Part shown: piece by piece, positions 1-6,503 of the stretch
Layout of the letters: each line of letters opens with the position of its first letter
How positions within the stretch are numbered: position 1 is the stretch's first letter
Assembly: GCA_027443745.1 (NCBI GenBank)
Contig: DAIAZB010000528.1
Coordinates: 1 to 10,617 of the forward strand
Reading direction: 5' to 3'
Source: Thiomonas sp.
Lineage (GTDB): Bacteria > Pseudomonadota > Gammaproteobacteria > Burkholderiales > Burkholderiaceae
DNA length: 10,617 nucleotides
Translations under genes and position numbers: made by a program
Notes under the pieces: generated by a model
The model's input: the letters and a program-made list of their open reading frames with translations, nothing else
What the model was told of the DNA's origin: nothing
The model's database searches: none

Positions 1-83
1 TCGCCCAGGGCATCGATAGTCTTGAGCAAGAGGGCGACAGCGAACGCCTTGTCGGTCGCGGTCTGCGTGGATAAATGTCGCAT
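1..83 (-). CDS. 5' end of an unidentified gene, cut by the left window edge
   Basis: An ATG at 83-81 on the minus strand is preceded by a strong ribosome binding site (GGGAGGTGC directly before ATG, so GGAGG sits 4-5 bases upstream). It opens a frame with no stop up to the window edge, 27 codons, beginning MRHLSTQTATDKAFAVALLL. The peptide has no signal sequence; the hydrophobic stretch AFAVALLL is short and followed by KTIDALG, more like a helix of a soluble protein than a membrane anchor. It lies 74 bases downstream of the His/Asp-rich secreted gene on the same strand, with a small hairpin between them. Too little is visible to name a family. That it is a real start rests mainly on the ribosome binding site. 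Confidence 0.45.
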   Translation of the reverse strand, partial: MRHLSTQTATDKAFAVALLLKTIDALG

Positions 84-109
84 GCACCTCCCGTCAATTC
101 TGAAACTAA

Positions 110-133
110 CGAGCTCGACCGAAGCCGAGCTCG
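110..133 (-). terminator. Hairpin after the His/Asp-rich gene, possible weak terminator
   Basis: CGAGCTCG at 110-117 and CGAGCTCG at 126-133 form a perfect 8-bp stem with an 8-base loop, 24 bases past the stop codon at 158. On the minus strand the stem is followed by TTAGTTTC, only a weak U-tract, so it may be an inefficient terminator or a transcript-end stabiliser. Each arm is itself palindromic, so a protein-binding site is also possible. Confidence 0.35.
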
Positions 134-157
134 CGCGGCAACCCTAACCACTCAAGC

Positions 158-577
158 TCAGTCACCATCATCGTCGTCGTATCGGGGGCCATACGGTGCA
201 CCATAGACGATGGTCCGCGTGACAACCGGCGCATTTTCATAGATCACCCTGTCAGGCCGACGATAGACCACTCTCGGCGGTGCTTCGTAGTAGCGATGTG
301 CTGGAGGGACGGAACTATCGACGAGGCCTTCCAACGCACCGGCGACCATCGCGCCCGCCATCCATCGGCCACCATCCCCGTCGTCGCCACGGCGCCACCT
401 GTCGTCATCGCGATGCCAATCGCTACGATCACGATGCCAGTCACCATGGCGCCACGCATGCTGATTCCGGTCACCGTGGCCCCAATGATCATGGGCCGAT
501 GCACCCAGCGGAACGGCGCAGAACGTCGCAACGGCCAACCCGATCAACATTTTCTTTGCAACCACGCGCTTGACCAT
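158..577 (-). CDS. Small secreted His/Asp/Arg-rich protein of unknown function
   Basis: A 139-residue protein. The ATG at 577-575 is chosen because GGAGGGGGGTC lies immediately upstream; the same frame is open further upstream to an ATG at 700, but that extension would bury the signal peptide behind 41 charged residues. The N-terminus (MVKRVVAKKM, then LIGLAVATFCAVPLGASA) is a clear Sec signal peptide with cleavage after ASA at about residue 27. The mature protein starts HDHWGHGD and has a low-complexity segment built from H, W, R and D repeats (W-R/H-H/R-G/R-D pattern, about residues 28-68), then a small Gly/Ala helix (MAGAMVAGALEGL) and a Pro/Tyr/Arg-rich tail ending YDDDDGD. The composition recalls metal-binding or RcnB/YXWGXW-like periplasmic proteins of proteobacteria, but I see no defining motif of either. 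Role inferred only as periplasmic or outer-membrane-associated, possibly metal-binding. Confidence 0.7.
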   Translation of the reverse strand: MVKRVVAKKMLIGLAVATFCAVPLGASAHDHWGHGDRNQHAWRHGDWHRDRSDWHRDDDRWRRGDDGDGGRWMAGAMVAGALEGLVDSSVPPAHRYYEAPPRVVYRRPDRVIYENAPVVTRTIVYGAPYGPRYDDDDGD

Positions 578-1044
578 GACCCCCCTCCGTCGGCTCCACT
601 GGGATGCCCGGTTTACCTGCTTCATGCGAGAGGCGGATCCAGCCGGCCGATCCACCATGTCGAGCGAATGATCGATACGACCAATCGTCTCGACTCGCAT
701 GGTTCTTAGATACGTCTAGACTCTTACGCAGCGCTTAGCCGTGTCTTGCTCGACTGACTTTGTACAGCTGGCGGTCACGATAATGTCTGGGTACGCCGCC
801 CACCGATGGTCGCTTTCACGATCATCAACCGATCGGTTGTCCGCGTGACTACCTCTGATCGCAATACGGATCGCAAGCTGTAGCCAACGATGATATGGAC
901 GTCCAAACGATATGCATGCACAGTCGGAAGTGAGAACGCGTCACACCTGAGATAAACATCTGCAATCGACTGGACCTTTCGTGACGTCGTGGCTGCGCCA
1001 GCTCTCCCCACCTTGTGGTGTGCTAGGCGAACCATCAGCTGCCA
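578..1044. other. Intergenic stretch without a convincing gene
   Basis: This 467-bp stretch lies between two minus-strand genes. The part nearest 577 must hold the promoter of the His/Asp-rich gene, but I cannot pick convincing -35/-10 boxes. The only clear structure is a 14-bp perfect palindrome at 826-839, listed separately. An 86-codon open frame on the minus strand (775-1035) has no ribosome binding site, no domain and unremarkable composition, and I regard it as chance. A short CACC/GGTG hairpin near 1012-1023 is too weak to call a terminator for the gene ending at 1045. Confidence 0.5.
826..839. promoter_or_regulatory. 14-bp perfect palindrome, candidate protein-binding site
   Basis: CAACCGATCGGTTG reads identically on both strands with no spacer. 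It is about 250 bp upstream of the start of the minus-strand His/Asp-rich gene and about 200 bp downstream of the stop at 1045. A homodimeric regulator could bind such a site, but with no identified promoter nearby it may be chance. Confidence 0.2.
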
Positions 1045-1554
1045 TCACTGCTCACGCACCTCATCCCCCGCCATAGTGACCGTCCACGTCCTCCCGTCAG
1101 GAGAACGTGCGGTCACGAAATGGATGTGATTGCGATCCATGAAGATGTTGATCGTACGATAGCGCATGCCTTTGGTATCGGGCTTGCCGAGATAAGTCCA
1201 GCGGGCGCCTTCGATGGTAAGAGCGCCAGGAGGTCCAAGGGCAGCACCGCCGGGCATCACTATCTGGGTGTGATAGCGGCCGGACAGAGCCTCTGGAATG
1301 AACACCACCAACGGACCGGGCGTACCATTCACGGTCTGCTGGCAGGCGAAGTAACGCCCCATCTGCGCGCAGTTGTTGACCAGACGATCCGGCTTCTTGG
1401 CGGCAGGCGTGGTCTGCGTGACTTGCCAGGTACCCTCGTACAGTCGCAGCGGCGCGTAGACGTCAGCCGCGTTGGCCGCGCGAACGGTGGCCGGCGACAC
1501 ACTGCTGATCAGGCCGATCAGTAAGCTCCATCGCGCAATTGTCGTGAAATGCAT
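1045..1554 (-). CDS. Secreted DUF1579-like (lipocalin-type) protein of unknown function
   Basis: A 169-residue protein. The ATG at 1554-1552 has AAGGA nine bases upstream. Residues 1-26 form a Sec signal peptide (MHFTTIARWSLLIGLISSVS, then PATVRA) with cleavage before ANAADV. The mature protein opens with APLRLYEGTWQV, the G-T/S-W-x-V strand typical of small beta-barrel proteins of the DUF1579/lipocalin-like kind, and continues with alternating beta strands: NCAQMGRYFACQQTVNG, PLVVFIP, GRYHTQIVMPGG, ARWTYLGK, RYRTINIFMDRNHIHFV and GRTWTVTMAGDEVREQ. The two cysteines in NCAQMGRYFACQQ could form a disulfide in the periplasm. No catalytic motif is visible. It is transcribed divergently from the TonB-receptor operon and could share a regulatory region with it. 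The family call rests on fold-like pattern only. Confidence 0.7.
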   Translation of the reverse strand: MHFTTIARWSLLIGLISSVSPATVRAANAADVYAPLRLYEGTWQVTQTTPAAKKPDRLVNNCAQMGRYFACQQTVNGTPGPLVVFIPEALSGRYHTQIVMPGGAALGPPGALTIEGARWTYLGKPDTKGMRYRTINIFMDRNHIHFVTARSPDGRTWTVTMAGDEVREQ

Positions 1555-1602
1555 CGCGGCGAGTCCTTGGACGAATTGATCTATGGTTAGAAATTGAGGG
1601 CG

Positions 1603-1716
1603 TTAAGGTAAACATCGAGAGAGGGGACCCACGCGAGAGACGCGGTGTTGCGATGCCTTCCGATGCTCCGTTGGTAGGCGAGCAGCCGAACTCGACAAGT
1701 CGCTCGCTAAGCCCAT
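1603..1716 (-). CDS. Possible 37-residue small ORF upstream of the DUF1579-like gene
   Basis: An ATG at 1716-1714 is preceded on the minus strand by GAGGGGAGGGATC, a strong purine-rich ribosome binding site, and opens a 37-codon frame ending at a TAA 48 bases before the DUF1579-like gene. The peptide (MGLASDLSSSAARLPTEHRK...) has no signal peptide or membrane segment and resembles nothing I know. It could be a leader peptide or simply chance. The ribosome binding site is its only support. Confidence 0.2.
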   Translation of the reverse strand: MGLASDLSSSAARLPTEHRKASQHRVSRVGPLSRCLP

Positions 1717-1888
1717 GATCCCTCCCCTCTGTAAGGGGCCAAGTGCAGGCCATCGCATCCCACCAGCAGAAGATGACGCAATCACCTAGCTCCGTCGACC
1801 GAAATGTACAGCCTGCGGTGCCATAGCCGTCACAGGTGTACCGCGATGGTGTGGCGGGTACTGGCACACCTCCGCGCTGTGCGGCCCG

Positions 1889-1928
1889 AATAAATAAAAT
1901 TTCAGGTGAAATTAAGTCTGCTTAAAGA
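1889..1928 (+). promoter_or_regulatory. AT-rich putative promoter region of the receptor operon
   Basis: An AT-rich island in GC-rich surroundings, 87-126 bp upstream of the receptor start. It contains TAAAAT (1895-1900) and TTAAAG (1922-1927) as -10-like hexamers, but neither has a convincing -35 at normal spacing. An activator-dependent or alternative-sigma promoter would explain that, and the exact start site cannot be assigned by eye. Confidence 0.35.
1898..1913. promoter_or_regulatory. 16-bp perfect dyad, candidate operator
   Basis: AATTTCA at 1898-1904 and TGAAATT at 1907-1913 are exact inverted repeats separated by GG. The dyad sits in the AT-rich putative promoter of the receptor operon, about 100 bp before the start codon, and in the divergent region facing the minus-strand gene. 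Size and symmetry suit a dimeric helix-turn-helix regulator. It does not match the Fur consensus (GATAATGATAATCATTATC) or the Pho box, so I cannot name the regulator. Confidence 0.4.
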
Positions 1929-2014
1929 ATGGCAACCTAAGCTCGCCCCAGCCGAAATACCCGGGCATCCGGCGCCAATCGGCATCCATGCGATGAGTCT
2001 CTGGGGAGGGGATC

Positions 2015-4285
2015 ATGTCAATTCGTCGCTACAACCTGATAGCAGTTTCGATCGCTGCGGCGCTCTCTGCTGCTGTGGTGCAGGCCCGACCGAGGCTGCC
2101 CCCCGATCAGCAACCCTCCGGAGGCTCCCCGCAAGCGATGACGCGTAGCGAAAAGCCTTCCCCCAAAGCGGCCGTCACGCTGAAAGCCGTATCGGTCAAG
2201 GGACGCTTCATTTCCGTCGCCGGCCATAGCGCACTGAAGATGGACGTGCCCGCGCGGGACACACCGTTTTCCATCTCCACTTATACCGGCGCTTTCATGC
2301 ATGCCGTCGAGGCAGCGAAGGTCGACGAGCTGTATCCCTACATGACCGGCATTCAGAGCGCCGGTATCACCGGCTACGACTTAGTCTTCCGCGGTTTCCA
2401 GAGTGGCGCCAACGATCAGAACTCTATCCTCGTGGACGGCCTTCCAGGCTTGGCGACGCGTTTCGGCTCCCCGGTGACGATTGGTATCTCGCACATCGAC
2501 GTAGTGCGCGGACCGTCTTCCGTGCTTAACGGCGAAGAACAGCCGGGTGGCTTCGTGAACTTGATCACCAAGAAGCCTGAGGCGTATCCGCTCTACGAAC
2601 TAAGCAGCAGCGTGACTACATACGACGGCGCCGGGATCGGAATCGGCGACAAGCCTGGCCTCGACTTCGCGGCGGACCTGACCGGCCCATTGGACAGGGA
2701 CAAACGCTTCCTCTATCGGCTCGTGATGGACGATTCCAACAAGGACACTTACCGCTACGGCAGTTACGACCGTGATGTCTATGTCGCTCCCAGCCTGACC
2801 TGGAACATCTCTGACAAGACTAGCCTTACCGCCGCCTACGAGTACCAGCAGCTGCACTACAGCTACGACACCTACCTGGTTGCCCCGGACAGCAATATCA
2901 ACCTTGTGGCGCCGATCACAACCCGTTACCAGGAGCCCAGCGACTACGAGAAGGAACACGGAAGCGTGTTTTCGATGTTCTTCAACCACCGGTTCGACAA
3001 CGGTGTGAGCTGGAACATCGACACCCGCGACGTCTGGCACACCGACGAGGCGCACGGCTTCGACGTTACCGCGATCCGCCCTGATCTGCTCCAAGTTGCC
3101 CGCCGCGCACGCGGCCAGCTCAACAAGCGCCGCTACGACTACCTCGACACCAACCTGCACATTCCCTTCGACACCTTCGGTATCGGCCACAAGGTGGTAG
3201 CTGGCCTCACAGCAGGGCGCGACACCTCGGATACCGATCGGTTGCAGTTCTTCAACGGCCCGGCAAGCGGTCCCGATTCGCTAGACATCGCCATCTACGA
3301 TCCGGTCTACGGTGCCGTGCCACCGCTGGCGGAGCTACCTCTAGTAGCCAAGGGCAGCGCCAAGCTTCTGAGTGACCGCTACTCGGTGACCGAGAGCTAC
3401 GGCGCCTATTTCGCCGACATGATGAGCCTATCCGAGCAATGGAAAGCCACTCTGGGCCTGCGCTACGCACGCGACCACCAGTCGATCATCGAACGCAAGA
3501 TTGCCGGCGTTCCTAGGAATAGCAAGACGAACGGCAAATTCCTTCCGATGTATGGATTGGTCTACCAGCCAAGCAAACACTGGAGCTACTACACCAGCTA
3601 CAGCACTTCGTACGTACCGCCCGCAGCCAACGCGATCGACATCAACGGGGTCAACAGCTTCATCCCAACCTCGGCTAGCCAGATCGAAGTGGGAAGCAAG
3701 GCGAACTTCATGCACGGCCATGTTGCTGCGACGCTGGCCCTGTTCCGCATCGACGAAAAGAACACCTTTAGCCATTTCCCTTGTGCCTACGGCACCTGCT
3801 ATCAGCAGTTGGGCAAGGCACGCTCGCAGGGCGCGGAGTTCGAGATAAATGCGCGCCCTCTGGACAACTGGCAGCTGACCGCTGGCTACAGCTACACCGA
3901 TGCGCGGATAACAGCATCGACTACGCCAGTGCAAGTGAATAGCCGCCTGCCCAACGTGCCCTACAACAGCGCGCACCTGTGGTCGCGCTATGACTTCACC
4001 GGCGCCCCACTGGAAGGCCTTGGCGTCGGACTGGGCGTGATCTACAACGGCGCACGTACGGGCTTCAGCCCGACCAAGGCCGGCGCGCCAATGCTGCGAC
4101 TTCCCTCCTACACCCGGATGGACGCGGCCCTCTACTACAGCTTCCGGCAGTACGTGATGACGTTCAAGGTGGAGAACCTGTTCGACAAAACCTATTACCA
4201 GAGCGCCGGCTTCAACGGCGACATCAACCTGCTGCCAGGCACTCCTCGCATGTTCACCCTCTCGATCAGGGCCTACTTCGAATGA
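2015..4285 (+). CDS. TonB-dependent outer-membrane receptor, siderophore type
   Basis: A 756-residue receptor that would import a scarce ligand across the outer membrane using energy from TonB-ExbB-ExbD. The ATG has GGGGAGGGG just upstream. Residues 1-24 are a Sec signal peptide ending VVQA. A Pro/Ser-rich linker follows, then a TonB-box-like stretch (VTLKAVSV, about 54-61). The plug domain covers roughly 75-190 with hallmark VVRGPSSVLNGEEQPGGFVN then LITKKP (about 163-189). The rest is the 22-strand barrel, with alternating aromatic strands and the last segments YTRMDAALYYSF, KVENLFDKTYY and RMFTLSIRAYFE. Only about 30 residues precede the TonB box, so there is no FecA/FpvA signalling domain and no sigma/anti-sigma pair beside it. 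The last residue is Glu after the usual terminal Phe. The plug signature is that of siderophore receptors (FhuA/FpvA class), but the true ligand is not readable. It is the first gene of the operon and overlaps the next by ATGA. Confidence 0.93.
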   Translation: MSIRRYNLIAVSIAAALSAAVVQARPRLPPDQQPSGGSPQAMTRSEKPSPKAAVTLKAVSVKGRFISVAGHSALKMDVPARDTPFSISTYTGAFMHAVEAAKVDELYPYMTGIQSAGITGYDLVFRGFQSGANDQNSILVDGLPGLATRFGSPVTIGISHIDVVRGPSSVLNGEEQPGGFVNLITKKPEAYPLYELSSSVTTYDGAGIGIGDKPGLDFAADLTGPLDRDKRFLYRLVMDDSNKDTYRYGSYDRDVYVAPSLTWNISDKTSLTAAYEYQQLHYSYDTYLVAPDSNINLVAPITTRYQEPSDYEKEHGSVFSMFFNHRFDNGVSWNIDTRDVWHTDEAHGFDVTAIRPDLLQVARRARGQLNKRRYDYLDTNLHIPFDTFGIGHKVVAGLTAGRDTSDTDRLQFFNGPASGPDSLDIAIYDPVYGAVPPLAELPLVAKGSAKLLSDRYSVTESYGAYFADMMSLSEQWKATLGLRYARDHQSIIERKIAGVPRNSKTNGKFLPMYGLVYQPSKHWSYYTSYSTSYVPPAANAIDINGVNSFIPTSASQIEVGSKANFMHGHVAATLALFRIDEKNTFSHFPCAYGTCYQQLGKARSQGAEFEINARPLDNWQLTAGYSYTDARITASTTPVQVNSRLPNVPYNSAHLWSRYDFTGAPLEGLGVGLGVIYNGARTGFSPTKAGAPMLRLPSYTRMDAALYYSFRQYVMTFKVENLFDKTYYQSAGFNGDINLLPGTPRMFTLSIRAYFE

Positions 4286-5466
4286 CATTCCAGAGTGAAA
4301 GTCACGCTCGATCGTGGCTGCGCATCGGCTTGCTGGCGGGGTTGGTCGCCGCAGCCCTCGCCTCACCTGTGGCGGCATCGTCGCAACAGGTGGAATGGCT
4401 GCTTCCGGCCGCAACCACGCACCCTGTGCAGACACATGCCCAGGACGAGGCCGGCAAGCGCATGGGCAGGCCACTGCCAACGCCCGAGTTCCTGCAGCCG
4501 CCGCTCGATGCCACGCTGCCAACATTTCTACCGAGCCGAAGCTCCAATCTGCGCGGCTCGATCAGCATAGGCGCCTCAGACACGTTGCCTGGGTTGGTGA
4601 GGGCCTGGGTCGCAGGGTTCCACAGGTTCTACCCAAACGTGCAAATCCATTTCGGGCCGCCCTTCGAGGGTACCCAGGCCGCGCACGAAATGGACGCTGG
4701 CAAGCTCGATGTCGCCTTCGTATCGCGTGAACTCAAGCCCACCGACGTGAGTGCGTTTCAGGCGCACCATGGTTACCCGCCGCTCAGCGTGGCTGTTTCG
4801 GGCGGATCCTACCGCCAGTTCGGCTTCCTGGATGCGGTGGTGTTCTTCGTCAACCCGCGGAACCCGCTTGACCACCTTAGCCTGAAGCAACTCGATGCGG
4901 TGCTGTCGCGCACGCGGCTGCGCGGTGGGCGCGCGGCCGCCACCTGGGGCGACCTCGGCGCTACCGGCGCGTTGGCTAGCCAGCGGATCCATGTGTATGC
5001 GATCAAACCTTGGAATGGCTTCGAGGAGTTCGTGCGTCAACGTGTGCTCAACAGCAACGGACAGCGCGGACACTGGCGCAAGGACCTGCATTTCGACCCT
5101 ACGGTATTTCCGATTGCCCGGCGGGTCGCCGCCGATCCAGACGGCATTGGTTACGCGGGGCTGGCCTTCATCGATGCACCGGTGAAGATGCTGGCGATCG
5201 GTAGCGGCGGCCATTACCTCGCGCCGACCTATGCGAACGTCGCCATGGCGGCTTATCCGCTGAGCCGCCTGATCTACGCCAACGTGAACCGTAAGCCAGG
5301 CAGCGACCTGTCGCCTGCGCTGCAGGAATTCCTGCGCTTCACGATCAGCCGTCAGGGCCAGCAAGCCGTGCTCGACGAAGCGGTGTTCTTGCCGCTGCGT
5401 GGCCAGCAGGCAGCCGAAGCACGCGCGCTGATTGGCGCTCCAGTGCATGAAGGAGGTGCTCCATGA
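4282..5466 (+). CDS. PstS-like periplasmic solute-binding protein with Pro-rich N-terminal extension
   Basis: A 394-residue exported protein. The ATG overlaps the receptor stop (ATGA), has no good ribosome binding site, and probably depends on translational coupling. The signal peptide spans about 1-33 (RIGLLAGLVAAALASPVAA). Residues 34-90 are a Pro/Gln/Thr-rich extension not seen in a minimal binding protein. The PstS-like type II binding fold runs from about 91 to 372: ISIGASDTLPGLVRAW at the start of lobe 1, MDAGKLDVAFVSREL, AVSGGSYRQFGF, VVFFVNPRNPLDHLSLKQLD, TWGDLGATGALASQRIHVYA, DPDGIGYAGLAF, YPLSRLIYANVN, and FLRFTISRQGQQAVLDEAVF then LPLRG. These blocks are typical of phosphate-binding-protein homologues. 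The canonical phosphate loop of PstS (R-x-x-x-S-G-T) is not visible; the equivalent position reads IKPWNGFEEF. The ligand is therefore uncertain. No pstC, pstA or pstB partner is present, and the neighbour is a TonB receptor. Confidence 0.85.
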   Translation: MTFQSESHARSWLRIGLLAGLVAAALASPVAASSQQVEWLLPAATTHPVQTHAQDEAGKRMGRPLPTPEFLQPPLDATLPTFLPSRSSNLRGSISIGASDTLPGLVRAWVAGFHRFYPNVQIHFGPPFEGTQAAHEMDAGKLDVAFVSRELKPTDVSAFQAHHGYPPLSVAVSGGSYRQFGFLDAVVFFVNPRNPLDHLSLKQLDAVLSRTRLRGGRAAATWGDLGATGALASQRIHVYAIKPWNGFEEFVRQRVLNSNGQRGHWRKDLHFDPTVFPIARRVAADPDGIGYAGLAFIDAPVKMLAIGSGGHYLAPTYANVAMAAYPLSRLIYANVNRKPGSDLSPALQEFLRFTISRQGQQAVLDEAVFLPLRGQQAAEARALIGAPVHEGGAP

Positions 5467-6503
5467 AGCGGCTAGGATCCATCGGACTGGGCTTGGTCGG
5501 CCTAACCCTAGTGCTGGTCTGCGGCACCTGTTTCGCTGGCACGCCGGGACTGCATCTAGCCAAACGCGCCACACTGAAAGCTGGTGCCCCTGTGCGGGCA
5601 CTGGCGTTTGGCCCGGGCGGCCACCACGCTTACCTCGCTCGCGACAACGAACTGCTCGCTTACGACACGGCTACCGCGAAATCGGGGGAGAAGCTGGACC
5701 TGCACGGTCCCATCGTCGATCTGGCGATGGATCCTGCGCATGCCAAAGGCTACGCCTTGCTCGCCTCGCCGGTCAGGCTAGTGAGCTTCGGCCTGCAACC
5801 GCTGCGCCTGCTTCGCCAGCAGAAGCTCGACGGCGGCACGGGCCTGCTCTATGACGGCCGCATCGACGCGGTATTTGTCGAGAACGCACAGGACGCCACC
5901 CTGGCCAAGTTCAACGCGGCCAGCGGCCACCACCTGGGAACGCTGCACCTCTCAGGCACCTTGGGGCAGATGGCGATCGATCAGCGCGGCACGCTTTACG
6001 TCGCAGATAGCGTGCACGACGCCATCGACGCAGTCGACGAGGCACACATGACCGCGTTGGACGCCATTCCACTGTCCGGTTGCAAGGGTCCGAGCGGACT
6101 GGCGATGGATCCAGTCGGGCGCCGCCTCTTCGTAGGCTGTTCCGACGGCATGCGCGCGGTAGTCGACACCGACATGGGTTTTACCTTCGAAGAGCTGCCC
6201 TCCTCGCTGCGCGGTGCGTCGCGCATGGTGTTCGCGTTCCATCCGTTCGGTGCGGACGGGTGGAAGGGTGCCGCGATCGGCGTGGGGGCCAACGGTCAAC
6301 TGGCGCTGATACGCATGCTGGCCTTCGTAAAATACGTGGCCGCTGGCGACGACACACTGCCGGGGGACTGCGAGGCGATGGCGCTGAACCCAACCACACA
6401 TCAACTGTGGTTGGCGGTCGGCGAGAAGTCCGTCGACACAGACGGGGCGAACGGGGCGGTTGAACTGTGGATGCTGGGCCAGGCGACGGGGGCGACACCA
6501 TGA
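5463..6503 (+). CDS. Secreted YncE-like beta-propeller protein
   Basis: A 346-residue exported protein. The ATG overlaps the preceding stop (ATGA) and has the strongest ribosome binding site of the operon, AAGGAGGTG five bases upstream. The signal peptide covers about 1-25 (IGLGLVGLTLVLVCGTCFA, then GTPG). A Cys lies in the hydrophobic core, but the residues before it (L-V-L-V-C) do not make a good lipobox, so signal peptidase I cleavage is more likely. The mature part consists of repeated blade-like units: VRALAFGPGGHHAYLARDNE, IVDLAMDPAHAKGYALL, LGQMAIDQRGTLYVADSVHD, PSGLAMDPVGRRLFVGCSDG and CEAMALNPTTHQLWLAVGEK. The pattern of x-x-hydrophobic-D-P-x-x-x-x-hydrophobic-hydrophobic is that of YncE/NHL/cytochrome-d1-type propellers. 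Such folds usually bind proteins or small ligands; no active-site residues are evident. E. coli yncE sits next to a TonB-receptor gene, so the pairing here has a precedent. Function beyond the fold is unknown. Confidence 0.8.
   Translation: MKRLGSIGLGLVGLTLVLVCGTCFAGTPGLHLAKRATLKAGAPVRALAFGPGGHHAYLARDNELLAYDTATAKSGEKLDLHGPIVDLAMDPAHAKGYALLASPVRLVSFGLQPLRLLRQQKLDGGTGLLYDGRIDAVFVENAQDATLAKFNAASGHHLGTLHLSGTLGQMAIDQRGTLYVADSVHDAIDAVDEAHMTALDAIPLSGCKGPSGLAMDPVGRRLFVGCSDGMRAVVDTDMGFTFEELPSSLRGASRMVFAFHPFGADGWKGAAIGVGANGQLALIRMLAFVKYVAAGDDTLPGDCEAMALNPTTHQLWLAVGEKSVDTDGANGAVELWMLGQATGATP

Larger units (their letters stand above)
1555..2014. other. Divergent intergenic region between the DUF1579-like gene and the receptor operon
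   Basis: A 460-bp spacer that must hold the promoters for both directions. From 1555 to about 1870 I see only a possible short minus-strand reading frame (1603-1716). From 1889 to 1928 the base composition drops sharply to AT-rich (TAAATAAAAT, then TTAAG and TTAAAG), consistent with promoter DNA, and includes the 16-bp dyad at 1898-1913. From there to 2014 lies a leader of about 90 bases ending in the receptor gene's ribosome binding site. No Pho-box or Fur-box match to consensus is apparent by eye. Confidence 0.55.

Noticed and set aside
775..1035. 86-codon minus-strand open frame
   Set aside because: No ribosome binding site, no signal peptide or domain pattern, random-looking composition.
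1463..1867. 134-codon minus-strand frame overlapping the start of the DUF1579-like gene
   Set aside because: Overlaps a better-supported gene in another frame and lacks any recognisable motif or start signal.
1860..2014. Fur box or Pho box upstream of the receptor
   Set aside because: Expected from the gene content, but I found no acceptable match to either consensus; only the unrelated 16-bp dyad stands out.
2015..2180. FecA-type N-terminal signalling domain on the receptor
   Set aside because: Only about 30 residues lie between the signal peptide and the TonB-box-like stretch, too short for that domain of about 80 residues, and no sigma/anti-sigma genes are adjacent.
3428..4525. 365-codon minus-strand frame opposite the receptor and the first PstS-like gene
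   Set aside because: Antisense shadow of two strongly supported genes in high-GC DNA; composition rich in Arg, Ala and Val without domain structure.
5505..5535. Lipobox in the propeller's signal peptide
   Set aside because: The residues before the Cys are L-V-L-V; a lipobox needs a small residue (Gly, Ala or Ser) just before the Cys, and a good signal peptidase I site follows.
4576..5601. 341-codon minus-strand frame opposite the PstS-like gene
   Set aside because: Antisense shadow; the plus-strand protein has clear family motifs throughout.
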